Positions 44,317 to 53,999 of a DNA stretch of 64,000 nucleotides are shown here, piece after piece. Numbering within the stretch: position 1 is the stretch's first letter; each line of letters opens with the position of its first letter. Source of the DNA: an uncultured Opitutia bacterium. GTDB lineage: Bacteria > Verrucomicrobiota > Verrucomicrobiia > Opitutales > Opitutaceae. The notes under the pieces were generated by a model that was not told the origin of the DNA, did no database searches, and was given only the letters and a program-made list of their open reading frames with translations. The DNA lies in NCBI GenBank assembly GCA_903877135.1, contig CAIRCN010000006.1, positions 186,001-250,000 on the forward strand, given 5' to 3'. The translations under genes and the position numbers were made by a program.

Positions 44317-45231
44317 TCACGGATCAGTCTCCCAGCGACCGTAGATCCCGCAAGGGAGGATTTTCCCATCGCGCTGAACGGGCAGGCCGACCTCGCCGGC
44401 GGTGATCGTGCCGCAGTGTTCGTGCAGGAGCTCGGCGAGGAGGTTGGCGACGACGGTGGGCGAGAGGCGGGCGGTGTAGGCGTTGATGAGAAAAAACAGC
44501 GGCTGGTCGGTGAGCAGCGCGCGGCACTCGGTGAGCAACTCCCAGAGGTGATCTTCGAGTTTCCACATCTCGCCGGTCGCACCGCGGCCATAGGTCGGTG
44601 GGTCCATGATGATGGCGTCGTATTTCCGGCCGCGCTTGAGTTCGCGGCGGGCAAATTTCAGGCAGTCGTCGACGATGTAGCGGATGGGTGCGGCGGCGAG
44701 GCCGCTGAGGGTGGCGTTTTCGCGGCACCACTTGACCATGCCCTCGGCGGCGTCGACGTGGCAGACACTCGCACCGGCGGCGGCGGCGGCGACCGTGGCG
44801 GCGCCGGTATAGCCGAAGAGGTTGAGCACCGAAACGTCGCGGCCGGCGGCACGCGCGGTTTTGATCTTGGCGCCGAACCAGTCCCAGTTGACCGCCTGTT
44901 CGGGGAATAGTCCGGTGTGCTTGAACGAGGTCGGGTGGATTTTGAAGGTGAGGTTCAGCGGCGCGTAGGAGATTTTCCAGTGGTCGGGCAACTCGCGCCG
45001 GCATTCCCATTTGCCGCCGCCCTGTTCGCTGCGGTGGTAAAAACCGTCCCAGCCGTCCCACTTGGCGCCGGGTGTCACGCCGTGCCGCGGCCAGATGATC
45101 TGCGGGTCGGGGCGCACGAGGGTGTAGGCACCCCAGCGCTCCTGTTTCATGCCGTCGCCGCAGTCGAGCAGTTGGTAGTCCTGCCAGCGGTCGGCGACGA
45201 TGAGAGCAGGGCGTTGAACAGGTGCAGTCAT
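44317..45231 (-). CDS. RlmI-like class I SAM-dependent methyltransferase
   Basis: A 304-residue protein similar to 23S rRNA C5-cytosine methyltransferases of the COG1092 group. LNLFGYTGAATVAAAAAGASVCHVDAAEGMVKW is motif I with the acidic strand-2 residue, and KYDAIIMDPPTYGRG is the DPPxYG catalytic motif. TGLFPEQAVNWDWF is the conserved region before the fold. The N-terminal PUA-like part (YQLLDCGDGMKQERWG) is short compared with RlmI. The target nucleotide is not assured. Confidence 0.8.
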   Translation of the reverse strand: MTAPVQRPALIVADRWQDYQLLDCGDGMKQERWGAYTLVRPDPQIIWPRHGVTPGAKWDGWDGFYHRSEQGGGKWECRRELPDHWKISYAPLNLTFKIHPTSFKHTGLFPEQAVNWDWFGAKIKTARAAGRDVSVLNLFGYTGAATVAAAAAGASVCHVDAAEGMVKWCRENATLSGLAAAPIRYIVDDCLKFARRELKRGRKYDAIIMDPPTYGRGATGEMWKLEDHLWELLTECRALLTDQPLFFLINAYTARLSPTVVANLLAELLHEHCGTITAGEVGLPVQRDGKILPCGIYGRWETDP

Positions 45232-45375
45232 GGCTGTCTGGCTCAGGAAAGCCTGCTTGTGCTTTGTGTCGAGCTACGTTCGGCCCGGGGCGGAAAATCG
45301 CGCGAAGCCGTTGACTGATCCCCATGGTGCGCGGGAGGCTCGCCACATGGGTGTTTTTTGTGCGAGGCTCCGCCC

Positions 45376-48318
45376 ATGGTGTCCGTGCCTATCTCTGCCG
45401 ATTTCTCCCGCCTCGCAGCGACCCTCGAAGGAGAGCTGCACACCGGCCGCACGCTGCGACTGCTCTACGCGACCGATGCGTCGGAATACCAGGAACTCCC
45501 CGCGGCCGTGGCCATTCCGCGCAGCGAGGCCGACGTGCGCGCCATCCTCGCCTTCGCACGCGAGAATGGCCTCGGCTTCATCCCGCGCGCCGCCGGCACC
45601 TCGCTCGCCGGCCAGGTGGTGGGCGGCGGCATTGTCGTCGACCTCGGCCGGCACCTGAACCGCATCGTCGGCCTCGACGCCGCGCAGCGCCGCGTCCGCG
45701 TGCAGCCCGGCGTGATTCGCAACGACCTGAATCTCTTCCTCAAGCCCCACGGCTTCCTCTTCGGCCCCGAAACCTCCACCGCCAACCGCGCGATGATGGG
45801 TGGTATGGTCGGCAACAACTCCTGCGGTTCCAACTCGCTCGTCTATGGCTCGACGCGCAACCACTTGGTCTCGGCGCGCGGCTTCCTCAGCGATGGCAGC
45901 GAGGTCACCTTTGGCCCGCTGACCGTCGCAGAGTTCGCCGCGAAATGTGCCGGCCCCGTCACGCTCGAGATGAAGATCTACCGCAGCGTCCGCGACCTGC
46001 TCGGCAGCGAAGAAAACCGCCAGCTCATCCGCGACCATTTTCCGAAACCGGCCGTCACGCGCCGCAACACCGGCTACGCCCTCGACGCGCTGATGGACTG
46101 CGCCGTCTTCGATCCCGCCTCCGCGCAGCCCTTCAACCTCTGCCGGCTCCTCGCCGGCTCGGAGGGCACGCTGTTTGTCGGCGTCGAGTTCGAATTCAAC
46201 GTCGAGCCTCTGCCGCCGCCGGGCGCGCTGCTCTGCGCGCATTTCGCGACCGTGCAGGATGCGCTACACGCTACGCTCCTCGCGCTGCGCCACCAGCCGA
46301 GCGCCTGCGAACTCATCGACCGCCACGTGCTCGAGTGCACCAAGCAGAACATCGAACAGGCGAAGAACCGTTTCTTCGTGCAGGGCGACCCCGGCGCCAT
46401 CCTCGTGATCGAGCTCCGCCACGAGCAGCGCGCTGTCGTCGAGGCCGGGTGTCGCGAACTCGAGAGCGAGCTCCGCGCCTCGGGGCTCGGCTACGCGTTT
46501 CCCGTCCTCTGGGGCGACGACGGCGCGAAGGTCTGGGAACTCCGCCGCGCCGGCCAGGGCGTGATGAGCAACGTCTCCGGTGACGCCAAGCCGCGCGAGG
46601 TCGTCGAGGACACCGCCGTGGCCGTTGCCGACCTGCCGGCCTACATCGGCGAGTTCGACGCGCTCATGCGCGGCAAATACGGCATCAGCTGCGTCTACTA
46701 CGCGCACGCCGGCGCCGGCGAGCTGCACACCCGCCCGCTCTTCAACCTGAAAACGCCCAAGGGCCTGAAGATGTTCCGCGGCATCGCCACCGACGTCGCT
46801 GCGCTCGTGAAGAAATACCGCGGCTCGCTCTCCGGCGAGCACGGCGACGGCCGCCTCCGCGGTGAGTTCATCCGCTTCATGGTCGGCGACGACTGCTACG
46901 CGCTGATGCGCCGCGTGAAGGAGACCTTCGATCCGCACGGCCTGCTCAACCCTGGCAAGATCATCGACACGCCGCCGATGGACACCTCACTGCGCCACGC
47001 GCACGGCGATCCCGATCCGCACTACGCGACCGTGTTCAGTTTCGACGCCACGCAGGGCCTCCTCCGCGCCGCCGAGAAGTGCAACGGCTCCGGCGACTGC
47101 CGCAAGACCCACCTCTCTGGCGGCACCATGTGCCCGAGCTACATGGCCACCCGCAACGAGCAGGACACCACGCGCGCCCGCGCCAACATGCTCCGCCACA
47201 TGCTCACGCACCCGCGCGACCCCGCGCGGCCCTTTGACAGCGAGGAGATTGCCGTTGTCATGGACCTCTGCCTCTCCTGCAAGGGCTGCAAGAGCGAGTG
47301 CCCGTCGAATGTCGACATCGCGCGCCTGAAGGCCGAGTGGCTCCAGCACTACCACGACAACCACGGCGTACCCCTGCGCTCGCGCCTCGTCGCCGGTTTC
47401 TCCCGCTCGATGGCCCTGGCCGCGCTCGTGCCGGGCCTCTTCAACTGGATCGTGACGAACGGCGTGACCAGCCGCCTCGTGAAAAAAATCGCCTGCTTTT
47501 CTCTCCAGCGCAGCATCCCGAAGCTCCACGCGACGACGCTGCGCCGCTGGCACGCGCGCCATGCCAACCGCACTGGCCCCTTCCCGCACGGCCGCGTCTT
47601 CCTCTTCTGCGACGAGTTCACGAACTACAACGACACCGATGTCGGCATCAAGGCCGTGCAGCTCCTCAACCGCCTCGGCTACGAGGTCGTCATCCCGCGC
47701 CACGTCGACAGTGGGCGCGCGCACCTCTCAAAAGGTCTCGTCCGCGCCGCGCAAAAACTCGCCATCCGCAACGTCGAACTGCTCACGCCGGTCGTCACCG
47801 CCGACACCCCGCTGATCGGCATCGAGCCGTCGGCGATCCTCGGTTTCCGCGACGAGTTTCCCGACCTCGTGCCACCGCACCTGGTGGAATCGGCGAAAGC
47901 GCTCACGGAAAACACGCTGCTCTTCGACGAGTTCATCGCGCGCGAGATCGACCGCGGGCGCATCACGCCCGCCGCGTTCACGGGGGCGCCTCGCCAGATC
48001 CGCCTGCACGGGCACTGCCACCAGAAGGCGCTGTCGTCGCTCACGCCTACCATCAAGGCGCTGGAGTTGCCGGCGAACTACCGCGTGGTGACGATCCCCA
48101 GCGGCTGCTGCGGCATGGCGGGCGCGTTTGGCTACGAGGCGGAACACTTCGCGGTGTCGCAGCAGGTGGGCGAGCTGGTGCTGTTCCCGGCGGTGCGCTC
48201 GGCGCCCGCCGAGACGATTATCGCCGCGCCGGGCACGAGTTGCCGCCACCAGATCAAGGACGCCACCCGCCGGCGCGCCCAGCACCCCGCCGAGATCCTG
48301 CACGACGCGCTCGCGTGA
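45376..48318 (+). CDS. FAD-linked oxidoreductase fused to Fe-S / CCG domains (D-2-hydroxyacid dehydrogenase type)
   Basis: A 980-residue two-part protein. Residues 1 to about 530 are an FAD-binding oxidase of the VAO/GlcD fold (PRSEADVRAILAFARENG, FIPRAAGTSLAGQVVGGGIVVDL, MMGGMVGNNSCGSNSLVYGSTRNHL, SGEHGDGRLRGEFIRFM). The rest carries 4Fe-4S motifs (CNGSGDCRKTHLSGGTMCPSY and CLSCKGCKSECPSN) and CCG-type cysteine-rich segments (GHCHQKAL, GCCGMAGAFGYE). This matches D-lactate/D-2-hydroxyglutarate dehydrogenases of the YdiJ/Dld-II type, feeding electrons to quinone. ATG 45376 (MVSVPISADFSRLA) was chosen; an in-frame TTG at 45358 is possible. Confidence 0.9.
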   Translation: MVSVPISADFSRLAATLEGELHTGRTLRLLYATDASEYQELPAAVAIPRSEADVRAILAFARENGLGFIPRAAGTSLAGQVVGGGIVVDLGRHLNRIVGLDAAQRRVRVQPGVIRNDLNLFLKPHGFLFGPETSTANRAMMGGMVGNNSCGSNSLVYGSTRNHLVSARGFLSDGSEVTFGPLTVAEFAAKCAGPVTLEMKIYRSVRDLLGSEENRQLIRDHFPKPAVTRRNTGYALDALMDCAVFDPASAQPFNLCRLLAGSEGTLFVGVEFEFNVEPLPPPGALLCAHFATVQDALHATLLALRHQPSACELIDRHVLECTKQNIEQAKNRFFVQGDPGAILVIELRHEQRAVVEAGCRELESELRASGLGYAFPVLWGDDGAKVWELRRAGQGVMSNVSGDAKPREVVEDTAVAVADLPAYIGEFDALMRGKYGISCVYYAHAGAGELHTRPLFNLKTPKGLKMFRGIATDVAALVKKYRGSLSGEHGDGRLRGEFIRFMVGDDCYALMRRVKETFDPHGLLNPGKIIDTPPMDTSLRHAHGDPDPHYATVFSFDATQGLLRAAEKCNGSGDCRKTHLSGGTMCPSYMATRNEQDTTRARANMLRHMLTHPRDPARPFDSEEIAVVMDLCLSCKGCKSECPSNVDIARLKAEWLQHYHDNHGVPLRSRLVAGFSRSMALAALVPGLFNWIVTNGVTSRLVKKIACFSLQRSIPKLHATTLRRWHARHANRTGPFPHGRVFLFCDEFTNYNDTDVGIKAVQLLNRLGYEVVIPRHVDSGRAHLSKGLVRAAQKLAIRNVELLTPVVTADTPLIGIEPSAILGFRDEFPDLVPPHLVESAKALTENTLLFDEFIAREIDRGRITPAAFTGAPRQIRLHGHCHQKALSSLTPTIKALELPANYRVVTIPSGCCGMAGAFGYEAEHFAVSQQVGELVLFPAVRSAPAETIIAAPGTSCRHQIKDATRRRAQHPAEILHDALA

Positions 48319-48376
48319 GCGTCTGCCGCGGCGATGCCGGTGGAAAAGCCTCCGGGAAAAATCAGTGGGCTGAAGG

Positions 48377-49432
48377 CTAACTTTGTCGACTGCCCCGTCG
48401 GTTCTCGTCGAACAAGGCGAAGATGTTGTCGAGCGGGATGTCTTCGATGAAATCCTGACTGCCGCACAAAATGTAGCCCCCGTTCTCCCTCGTGAGCGCG
48501 AGATAAGCCCGGACCTCAGTCCGCACGTCTGCGGTCGAGCCGAAAGGCAGGGTGCGCTGCGTGTCCACGCCGCCGTGAAAGCACAGCGCGCCGCCGAAAT
48601 CCCTAACCAGTCCGGCCAGATCCATGCCGTTGGCGGCGACCTGGATCGGATCGAGAATGTCCACGCCGTCCTCGATCAGGCAGGGAATGATGTCCCGGAT
48701 GGCGCCGCAGGAGTGGTTCATGACCTTGCAGCCGAAGTCGTGGGAGGCGTCGAAATAGCGCTTCAGCGGCTGGCGGATGAAGTCGTTCCACATCCGCGGG
48801 GAAATGAACATCCCGCGCTGCGTGCCGAAATCGTTGCCGAAATAGGCGATGTCCAGCAGGCCATCCGCTGCCTGAAAAAACCGCCGCGTTGCCTCCACCT
48901 CGTAATCGACAACATGATCGATGATGGCGCGAATGACTTCCGGTTTGGTGTGCATCCACATCATGAACTCCTCCTGGCCGATCAGCCATCCCACCTCGTG
49001 AAAAAACGGGCTCCACGGGGCGCCAAAGGTGGCGTATTCCGCGTGATGCTTCTGGCATTCCTCCCGCACGCCGGAGTAGTCGAGCCGCCCGGCATCCGGC
49101 CACGCGTGGGCATGGACCTCGTCAACCGTGGTCTCCTCGTTGAACGGCGAAATGAAATTGGGTTGCCCGTCGCCGGGATCGTCCTTGCGGCGCAGTGCTC
49201 CCCACATCGTGCGCAGGTAGCCCCCGGCATCCGGGCCGGTGTCGGGCTGTCCGTAATTGAAACCAATCCGCCGCATGTCCACGCCCAGCGCGACCAGCAG
49301 TTCCTCGGTATCGGCCACGCCAAGTTTCCGGATCAGCGCGTCTGTCACGGCCGGAATGGCGCCGTAATCCGCCGGGGTCCGGTCCGTCGGTTGGTGCGCA
49401 ATGGCTTGGAGGACTCGCTCGCGTGATGTCAT
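48377..49432 (-). CDS. Uroporphyrinogen decarboxylase-like (URO-D/MtaA fold) protein, paralogue B
   Basis: A 351-residue TIM-barrel protein, paralogous to the one at 9150. The opening is MTSRERVLQAIAHQPTDRTPADYG. It keeps the zinc-type pair (NHSCGAI, H-x-C-G), plus CFHGGVDTQRTLPFGSTADVRTEV and ILCGSQDF with a C-terminal Cys as possible third ligand. This ligand set is that of cobalamin-linked methyltransferases (MtaA-like), unlike paralogue A, so the two probably differ in chemistry. It follows the FAD/Fe-S dehydrogenase convergently. A heme role is unlikely. Confidence 0.8.
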   Translation of the reverse strand: MTSRERVLQAIAHQPTDRTPADYGAIPAVTDALIRKLGVADTEELLVALGVDMRRIGFNYGQPDTGPDAGGYLRTMWGALRRKDDPGDGQPNFISPFNEETTVDEVHAHAWPDAGRLDYSGVREECQKHHAEYATFGAPWSPFFHEVGWLIGQEEFMMWMHTKPEVIRAIIDHVVDYEVEATRRFFQAADGLLDIAYFGNDFGTQRGMFISPRMWNDFIRQPLKRYFDASHDFGCKVMNHSCGAIRDIIPCLIEDGVDILDPIQVAANGMDLAGLVRDFGGALCFHGGVDTQRTLPFGSTADVRTEVRAYLALTRENGGYILCGSQDFIEDIPLDNIFALFDENRRGSRQS

Positions 49433-49597
49433 CGTCTTGTTTTCTAGTCACGGGCATTAGCCGGATTGGCTAGGGCTGCAAGGGCCATTCCTGGGAGCAA
49501 GCCGCTTGTCGCGCGAGGCACGGCCATATGCGGCAGAACCTTTCCGACTGCCCGCGCCAAACGAGTGAAGATGAACGCGATGGGAGCGGCTGAGGGA

Positions 49598-50890
49598 TCA
49601 GCTCTCCAGCACTTCGGCTGCGTGGAGGAAGCCGCCGGCGGTCCAGCCCATCATCTGCGGCATCTTGTATTCGTCGGCGACATCGATGCGGCCGGTCAGC
49701 GCGTTGTATTTTTCCCAGAGTTTGCCGGTCGTCTCGAGGTTGCGGGCGCAGGTGAGCACGTATTTTTCGGCGAGGCGCTTGGCCTCCGTCACGTAGCCGT
49801 GGCGGAGCAAGCCGAGGATCGCGGCGGTCTGGATGGGAGGCCAGGCGTTGGGCGCGTCCCATTGGTAGGTGTTGACGGAGGTGTTGCTGCCTTCGGCGCA
49901 GGTCATGACGCCGTGGGCGCGCTCGACGAGCGGAAGATTGCGGGCGAGGGCGGCGGCCTGAGCCTCGGAGCATACGCCCGACCAGAGCGCGAAGTAGGGC
50001 GCGGCGGAGACAACCGCGCCCTGGCGGCCGCGGGCCCAGTCGTAGTCGAAATAAAAACCGTGCGCCTCATTCCAGAGGCAGCGGTCGATGAGCGTGCGGC
50101 GGCGGGTGGCGCGGTCGCGCCAGACGGTTTCCTCGGCGGGCAGACCGAGCGTCTTGGCGAAGTCGCCGGCGATGGTCTCGAACTGGTAGAGGATGGCGTT
50201 GGTATCGACCGGATTGAAATCGGCGGCGCGCTGGTCGAAGCGGGGGTTGAAATCCCAGACTTCGCACTCGGCCATCTTGTGGCGGAGGTAGGCGAGGCGG
50301 GCGACTGGTTCGGCAGGGATGTCGCGCAGGCGGTGGCTAATGACGTCGTAGAAGTTGGCGAGCGTGGCGGGGTCGGCGTGGGTGCCGCAGGCGTTGAGGC
50401 CGTTGGGTGCGAGGCGCAGGGCGTGCCAGAAGGCGTATTCCTTCACTAGTGCGGCATAGGCGCGGCGCAGCCAGGCGAGGTCGCGGGTGTGGCGGTAGAT
50501 GTCCTCGAAGAGGACGGCGGAGACTGGGACCTGCGAGCGGTTGAGCGCGATGCGGACGGAGATGTTCGGCACGAAACCGAGCTGCTCGATGAGGTGGATG
50601 ACGTTGTCGGCGTTGTTGATGGCCTGCGCAAGGCGGTTCTGGCGCAGGAGGCCGAGGTTGGTGAAATAGGTGTCCCAGTAAAAGAAGAGCCACATGGTCG
50701 GATCGGTCGACGGGACTGTGTGCGGGCGCGGCAGGGGGATCTCGCGGGCGGACTCGCCGCGGGAGTCGCGGAAGGTCTGTTCCCAATGGGCGTCGATGTG
50801 GCGGCGGGTGGTGGCGATGGCTTCGCGGAGATTCACAGGGCAAACATGTGGTGCAGCGGGTCCCGAGGCAAACTCCGCGCGGGATATCAT
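49598..50890 (-). CDS. GH37 trehalase-like protein
   Basis: A 430-residue (alpha/alpha)6-barrel protein of the trehalase family. FFYWDTYF corresponds to signature 1, VWDFNPRF to the WDF segment with catalytic Asp213, QWDAPNAWPPIQ to signature 2, and DEYKMPQMMGWTAG to the C-terminal Glu407 region. The spacing between the two acids (194 residues) fits the family. The protein is shorter than E. coli trehalases and has no signal peptide, so it is cytosolic. Start 50890 is 22 bases after the heparinase-like stop; a GTG at 50836 (NLREAIATTRRHID) is an alternative. Trehalose or another glucoside may be the substrate. Confidence 0.8.
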   Translation of the reverse strand: MISRAEFASGPAAPHVCPVNLREAIATTRRHIDAHWEQTFRDSRGESAREIPLPRPHTVPSTDPTMWLFFYWDTYFTNLGLLRQNRLAQAINNADNVIHLIEQLGFVPNISVRIALNRSQVPVSAVLFEDIYRHTRDLAWLRRAYAALVKEYAFWHALRLAPNGLNACGTHADPATLANFYDVISHRLRDIPAEPVARLAYLRHKMAECEVWDFNPRFDQRAADFNPVDTNAILYQFETIAGDFAKTLGLPAEETVWRDRATRRRTLIDRCLWNEAHGFYFDYDWARGRQGAVVSAAPYFALWSGVCSEAQAAALARNLPLVERAHGVMTCAEGSNTSVNTYQWDAPNAWPPIQTAAILGLLRHGYVTEAKRLAEKYVLTCARNLETTGKLWEKYNALTGRIDVADEYKMPQMMGWTAGGFLHAAEVLES

Positions 50891-50912
50891 AGAAGCGTCG
50901 TGGCTCGGCTCT

Positions 50913-53909
50913 TCAGCAGAATAGTGTCGTGTAACCGGCGCCCGTGTTGCGGCGGACTTGGAGGCGGGGAGATTCGGCGAAGGTGATATCGACTTCGTCT
51001 CGGCCCAACGGGCCGTGCACGGTGAAGAGCGCGGTGTCGGGCTCGCGGGTGACGGTGACGGTTGGCGCGGCGAGGTCGCCGACGCGGTGGGGTAGGAGCA
51101 GCGAGGCGATGACGAAGGAATGTTCGAATTTGGAATCTCGAATTTCGAAATTCGGAGGCGCGGCGACTGGGGTTAGCTGCAGGTTGTGCGTGAGGATCTG
51201 GCCTTCGGCGCGGTAATCACTCGTGGCGGCTTGCAGCGGCGTTGCGGCGGCGATGGCGAGGGTGAGCGCGGCTTTCTGGCCGGTGAAGCTAATGAGGCCG
51301 GACGCGAGGTCGAGGTGTGTGAGCGGGACGGCGGAGTGAAAATTCCACTCGAGGCCGGGTTCGTCGGCGACGGCTTCGTCGAGGATCACGAAATAATGTG
51401 GGCGCACGAAGAGCACGCGGCGGCGGCAGGCGCGGAGGTGGCGGTAGGAATTACTGAGGTCGGCGGAGAGGTAGTCGCAGTCCGGCCCGAACCGCACCTC
51501 GTCGAGCACAACGGCATGTTTGGCATCGCGGTAGTCCTGGTTGCGGCCATGGTGGGTGATGAGGTTATGGTAGGCGGTGTCCTTGAAAAAGAGATGCGCG
51601 GGGTCCTGGTAGCGAATGACACCGGGATCGGCGGCGAGGCGTTCGCCATAAGCCTCGAGAATGAACTGGCCCTTGTCGCTATGGCAGTGCTCGAAGGTCT
51701 GCGGGCCGCCCTCGAAGAAAAAGAGCGTGTCGCCGTAGTCGCAGCCGGTGCGGAGGAAGACGCGGTCGCAGGTGGGAAAGCGGTGCGCGAGCTCGAGTGC
51801 GGGCGCGGCGGGCTCGCCGGGATGGTAGAGCAGGAGCGTGAGGAGGCCGGAGGAGCTGCAGGAGGCGGCGGAGGGTTTGCCGAAGAAGAGGGATCCGGGC
51901 GGGTTGGGCTGATCACGGTAGAACTTGTGCCAGAGCCAGAGGGCGTTGCGGTCGCCGTAATATTTGGCGAAAAACAGGAACGCGCTGTTCATGAAATGGC
52001 AGCCGAACCTGTCGTTGTTGTCGCCGATGCTGAGGAAGGCGAGGCGCTCGCGGGTGAGGGAGCGCAGGTGCATCATGTAGCGCATGGTCTCGCCGAGGTG
52101 CGGCGGCGCGAAGTCGCGCACGGACATGCCGGTGTGGCGCGAGATGGCGACGAGGGCGGAGACGACGTTTTGCATCGTGTATTCCCAGTAGGCGGGGCCC
52201 TCGTTGGAGGCGCCGTCGGGCTTGAAATAGTTGTGCAGCATTCGCGGAAACCAGCGGAGATTGCGTGCGAGAATGGCGTCGACGTCGGGATGGCTGCGGC
52301 GGGCGACGAGGGCAGCGAAGACGAGGCCGTTGATGTAAACGGCGCCTTGGTTGCTGCTGAGGAGGTAGCCCTCGCCCTTGAGGCGGAGATACATGTCGAG
52401 CCACGACAGGCCTTTTTCGTAGAGCGCATCCTCGACAGCGCGGCGCTCGGCGGCAGAGAGTAGCGGCGCGATGAAATCGTAGCAGAGCGCCACGGCCTCG
52501 GAAGTAGACGACTCGATGAAGGGCGCTCGGTAGCCGGGTAGGCCGCTCGGGATGCGGCTGGGGAAGCCGCCCTGCCAGGTGTCGCAGGCGATGGTCGAGA
52601 AAAGCGCGCGGCGGGCGGTCTGACCGTAGCGTAGGGCGCCCGTCAGCGCGTAGGCCACCGCGCTGTAGATCAGACAACTGTTGAACGCATACATCTGGTA
52701 GGCCGGCGACACGCGGCGCTCGCAGCCCTGGTTGCCGAGATCGACCGGGAGGTAGCGGCCGACGTATTGCTCAGGGTTGTAGACGAGGTGGCTGTCAGCC
52801 TCCGCGAGGATGTCGGTGGCGATTTTTTGCAGCGGACCGGGCCCGTGCGTGGCGACACGGAGTTTTAGAAATTCGTCGCGACCGATGAGCAGGCCGACGG
52901 GAAGGAGATCGGTGTCGGCGGGTGCGGCGATGGGAGTCGGCGGCACAGGAGCGAGGCCGCGGACCTCGGCGACGGCGGCAGGGTCGGTGCCCCTGCGCTC
53001 GAGCAACACCCAGCGGATGGAACTGGCGACGTTGATAGCGATTTTCTCCGTGATTTCGGGTTCGGCCTGCTCGAGCTCGAAGGTGAGCGCAGTCAGACTT
53101 GTGCCGGAAATGAGGGCGCGCATTTCGTCGCCTCCGCCGAGGCCGCGGCGGCGGTCGATGGCGCGCACGGGCACGCCGTCGATTTCGAGGATGAGGCTGA
53201 AGTTGGCGCGCAGGTCAGTGGCGGTGAAGACGGAGACGGCCTGATAGGCGGAGATATCGACGTTCATCCGGCGCGTGTAGGCGGTGTGATGCCAGCGGCC
53301 TGGTTTTTGGACATAGCGGAGGTTGGCATACATCCAAGCCACGTCGAAAGACTCCTCGCCCTCCGGCAGCGTGACCAGGCCAGTGTGCGGCCAGTCGGTG
53401 CGGTCCCACATGCGTTCGCTGAGGAAATTCACGACCATGTCCTCGAAGCGATTGACCGGCTCGAGCGGAGAATCGGTGCGCCACGCGACTGGGCCAAACT
53501 CCAACACGGTGCCGGCGAACGAGGTGCTGAGGGCGCGCAGGCGCAAGCAGCGGACGGCGGACAGGCCAGTAGGTGCGTTGAAATTCTGGAGCGAGGCGAC
53601 AGTGAGGGAAAGCGTGTTCCAGCCGGCCCACTCAACGACGAATTCGCTCCGGTAGCCACTGCGGGGAGAAGTGTTTTCTCCGCCGGCGCACTCGAAGGTG
53701 ACCTCGGCGATGAGCATCGACTGCCGGCTGGATTTCACCGGCAACGAAACAGCCCACACTCGTGTGTCCGGGATTGGTGCTGTGATGTCGAAGACAAACT
53801 CCTCCTTCAGAGCAGTGTCCCAACGGTGAATCACTCGTTCCTCGGCGGGGTGGCCGGTGCGATGGGCGAACGAGCCAGGCTCTTGTTCAGCAGTAGCGGT
53901 GGCGGTCAT
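50913..53909 (-). CDS. Heparinase II/III-family protein
   Basis: A 998-residue protein. An N-terminal beta-rich part (about 1-330) is followed by an (alpha/alpha) toroid (ESSTSEAVALCYDF, GYLLSSNQGAVYINGLVF, PDGASNEGPAYWEYTMQNV) and a C-terminal heparinase II/III-like beta-sandwich (FLRTGCDYGDTLFFFEGGPQTFEHCHSDKGQFILEAYGERLAADPG). The conserved His-x-Asp of that sandwich (HCHSDKG) and the Asn/Tyr/Glu of the toroid (NEGPAYWEY) suit a polysaccharide lyase. No signal peptide is visible. It is the gene directly before the trehalase-like gene (22-base gap). An AT-rich in-frame insertion lies at 51122-51154. The substrate is unknown. Confidence 0.82.
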   Translation of the reverse strand: MTATATAEQEPGSFAHRTGHPAEERVIHRWDTALKEEFVFDITAPIPDTRVWAVSLPVKSSRQSMLIAEVTFECAGGENTSPRSGYRSEFVVEWAGWNTLSLTVASLQNFNAPTGLSAVRCLRLRALSTSFAGTVLEFGPVAWRTDSPLEPVNRFEDMVVNFLSERMWDRTDWPHTGLVTLPEGEESFDVAWMYANLRYVQKPGRWHHTAYTRRMNVDISAYQAVSVFTATDLRANFSLILEIDGVPVRAIDRRRGLGGGDEMRALISGTSLTALTFELEQAEPEITEKIAINVASSIRWVLLERRGTDPAAVAEVRGLAPVPPTPIAAPADTDLLPVGLLIGRDEFLKLRVATHGPGPLQKIATDILAEADSHLVYNPEQYVGRYLPVDLGNQGCERRVSPAYQMYAFNSCLIYSAVAYALTGALRYGQTARRALFSTIACDTWQGGFPSRIPSGLPGYRAPFIESSTSEAVALCYDFIAPLLSAAERRAVEDALYEKGLSWLDMYLRLKGEGYLLSSNQGAVYINGLVFAALVARRSHPDVDAILARNLRWFPRMLHNYFKPDGASNEGPAYWEYTMQNVVSALVAISRHTGMSVRDFAPPHLGETMRYMMHLRSLTRERLAFLSIGDNNDRFGCHFMNSAFLFFAKYYGDRNALWLWHKFYRDQPNPPGSLFFGKPSAASCSSSGLLTLLLYHPGEPAAPALELAHRFPTCDRVFLRTGCDYGDTLFFFEGGPQTFEHCHSDKGQFILEAYGERLAADPGVIRYQDPAHLFFKDTAYHNLITHHGRNQDYRDAKHAVVLDEVRFGPDCDYLSADLSNSYRHLRACRRRVLFVRPHYFVILDEAVADEPGLEWNFHSAVPLTHLDLASGLISFTGQKAALTLAIAAATPLQAATSDYRAEGQILTHNLQLTPVAAPPNFEIRDSKFEHSFVIASLLLPHRVGDLAAPTVTVTREPDTALFTVHGPLGRDEVDITFAESPRLQVRRNTGAGYTTLFC
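51122..51154. repeat. AT-rich palindromic segment inside the heparinase-like gene
   Basis: About 33 bases rich in GAATTT/AAATTC, including the palindrome AATTTCGAAATT, in a strongly GC-rich gene. Read in frame on the minus strand it encodes FEIRDSKFEHS. A similar AT-rich tract lies between genes at 58584-58611. It looks like a small dispersed element tolerated in frame. Confidence 0.5.
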
Positions 53910-53999
53910 GGATGTTGCGGACTATGTTCGTCTGTCAGACGCAAGGGCGACGATGTGGCGGCGGGTGCTGCGATGGCTTCACTGAGATTCACGGCTGCG

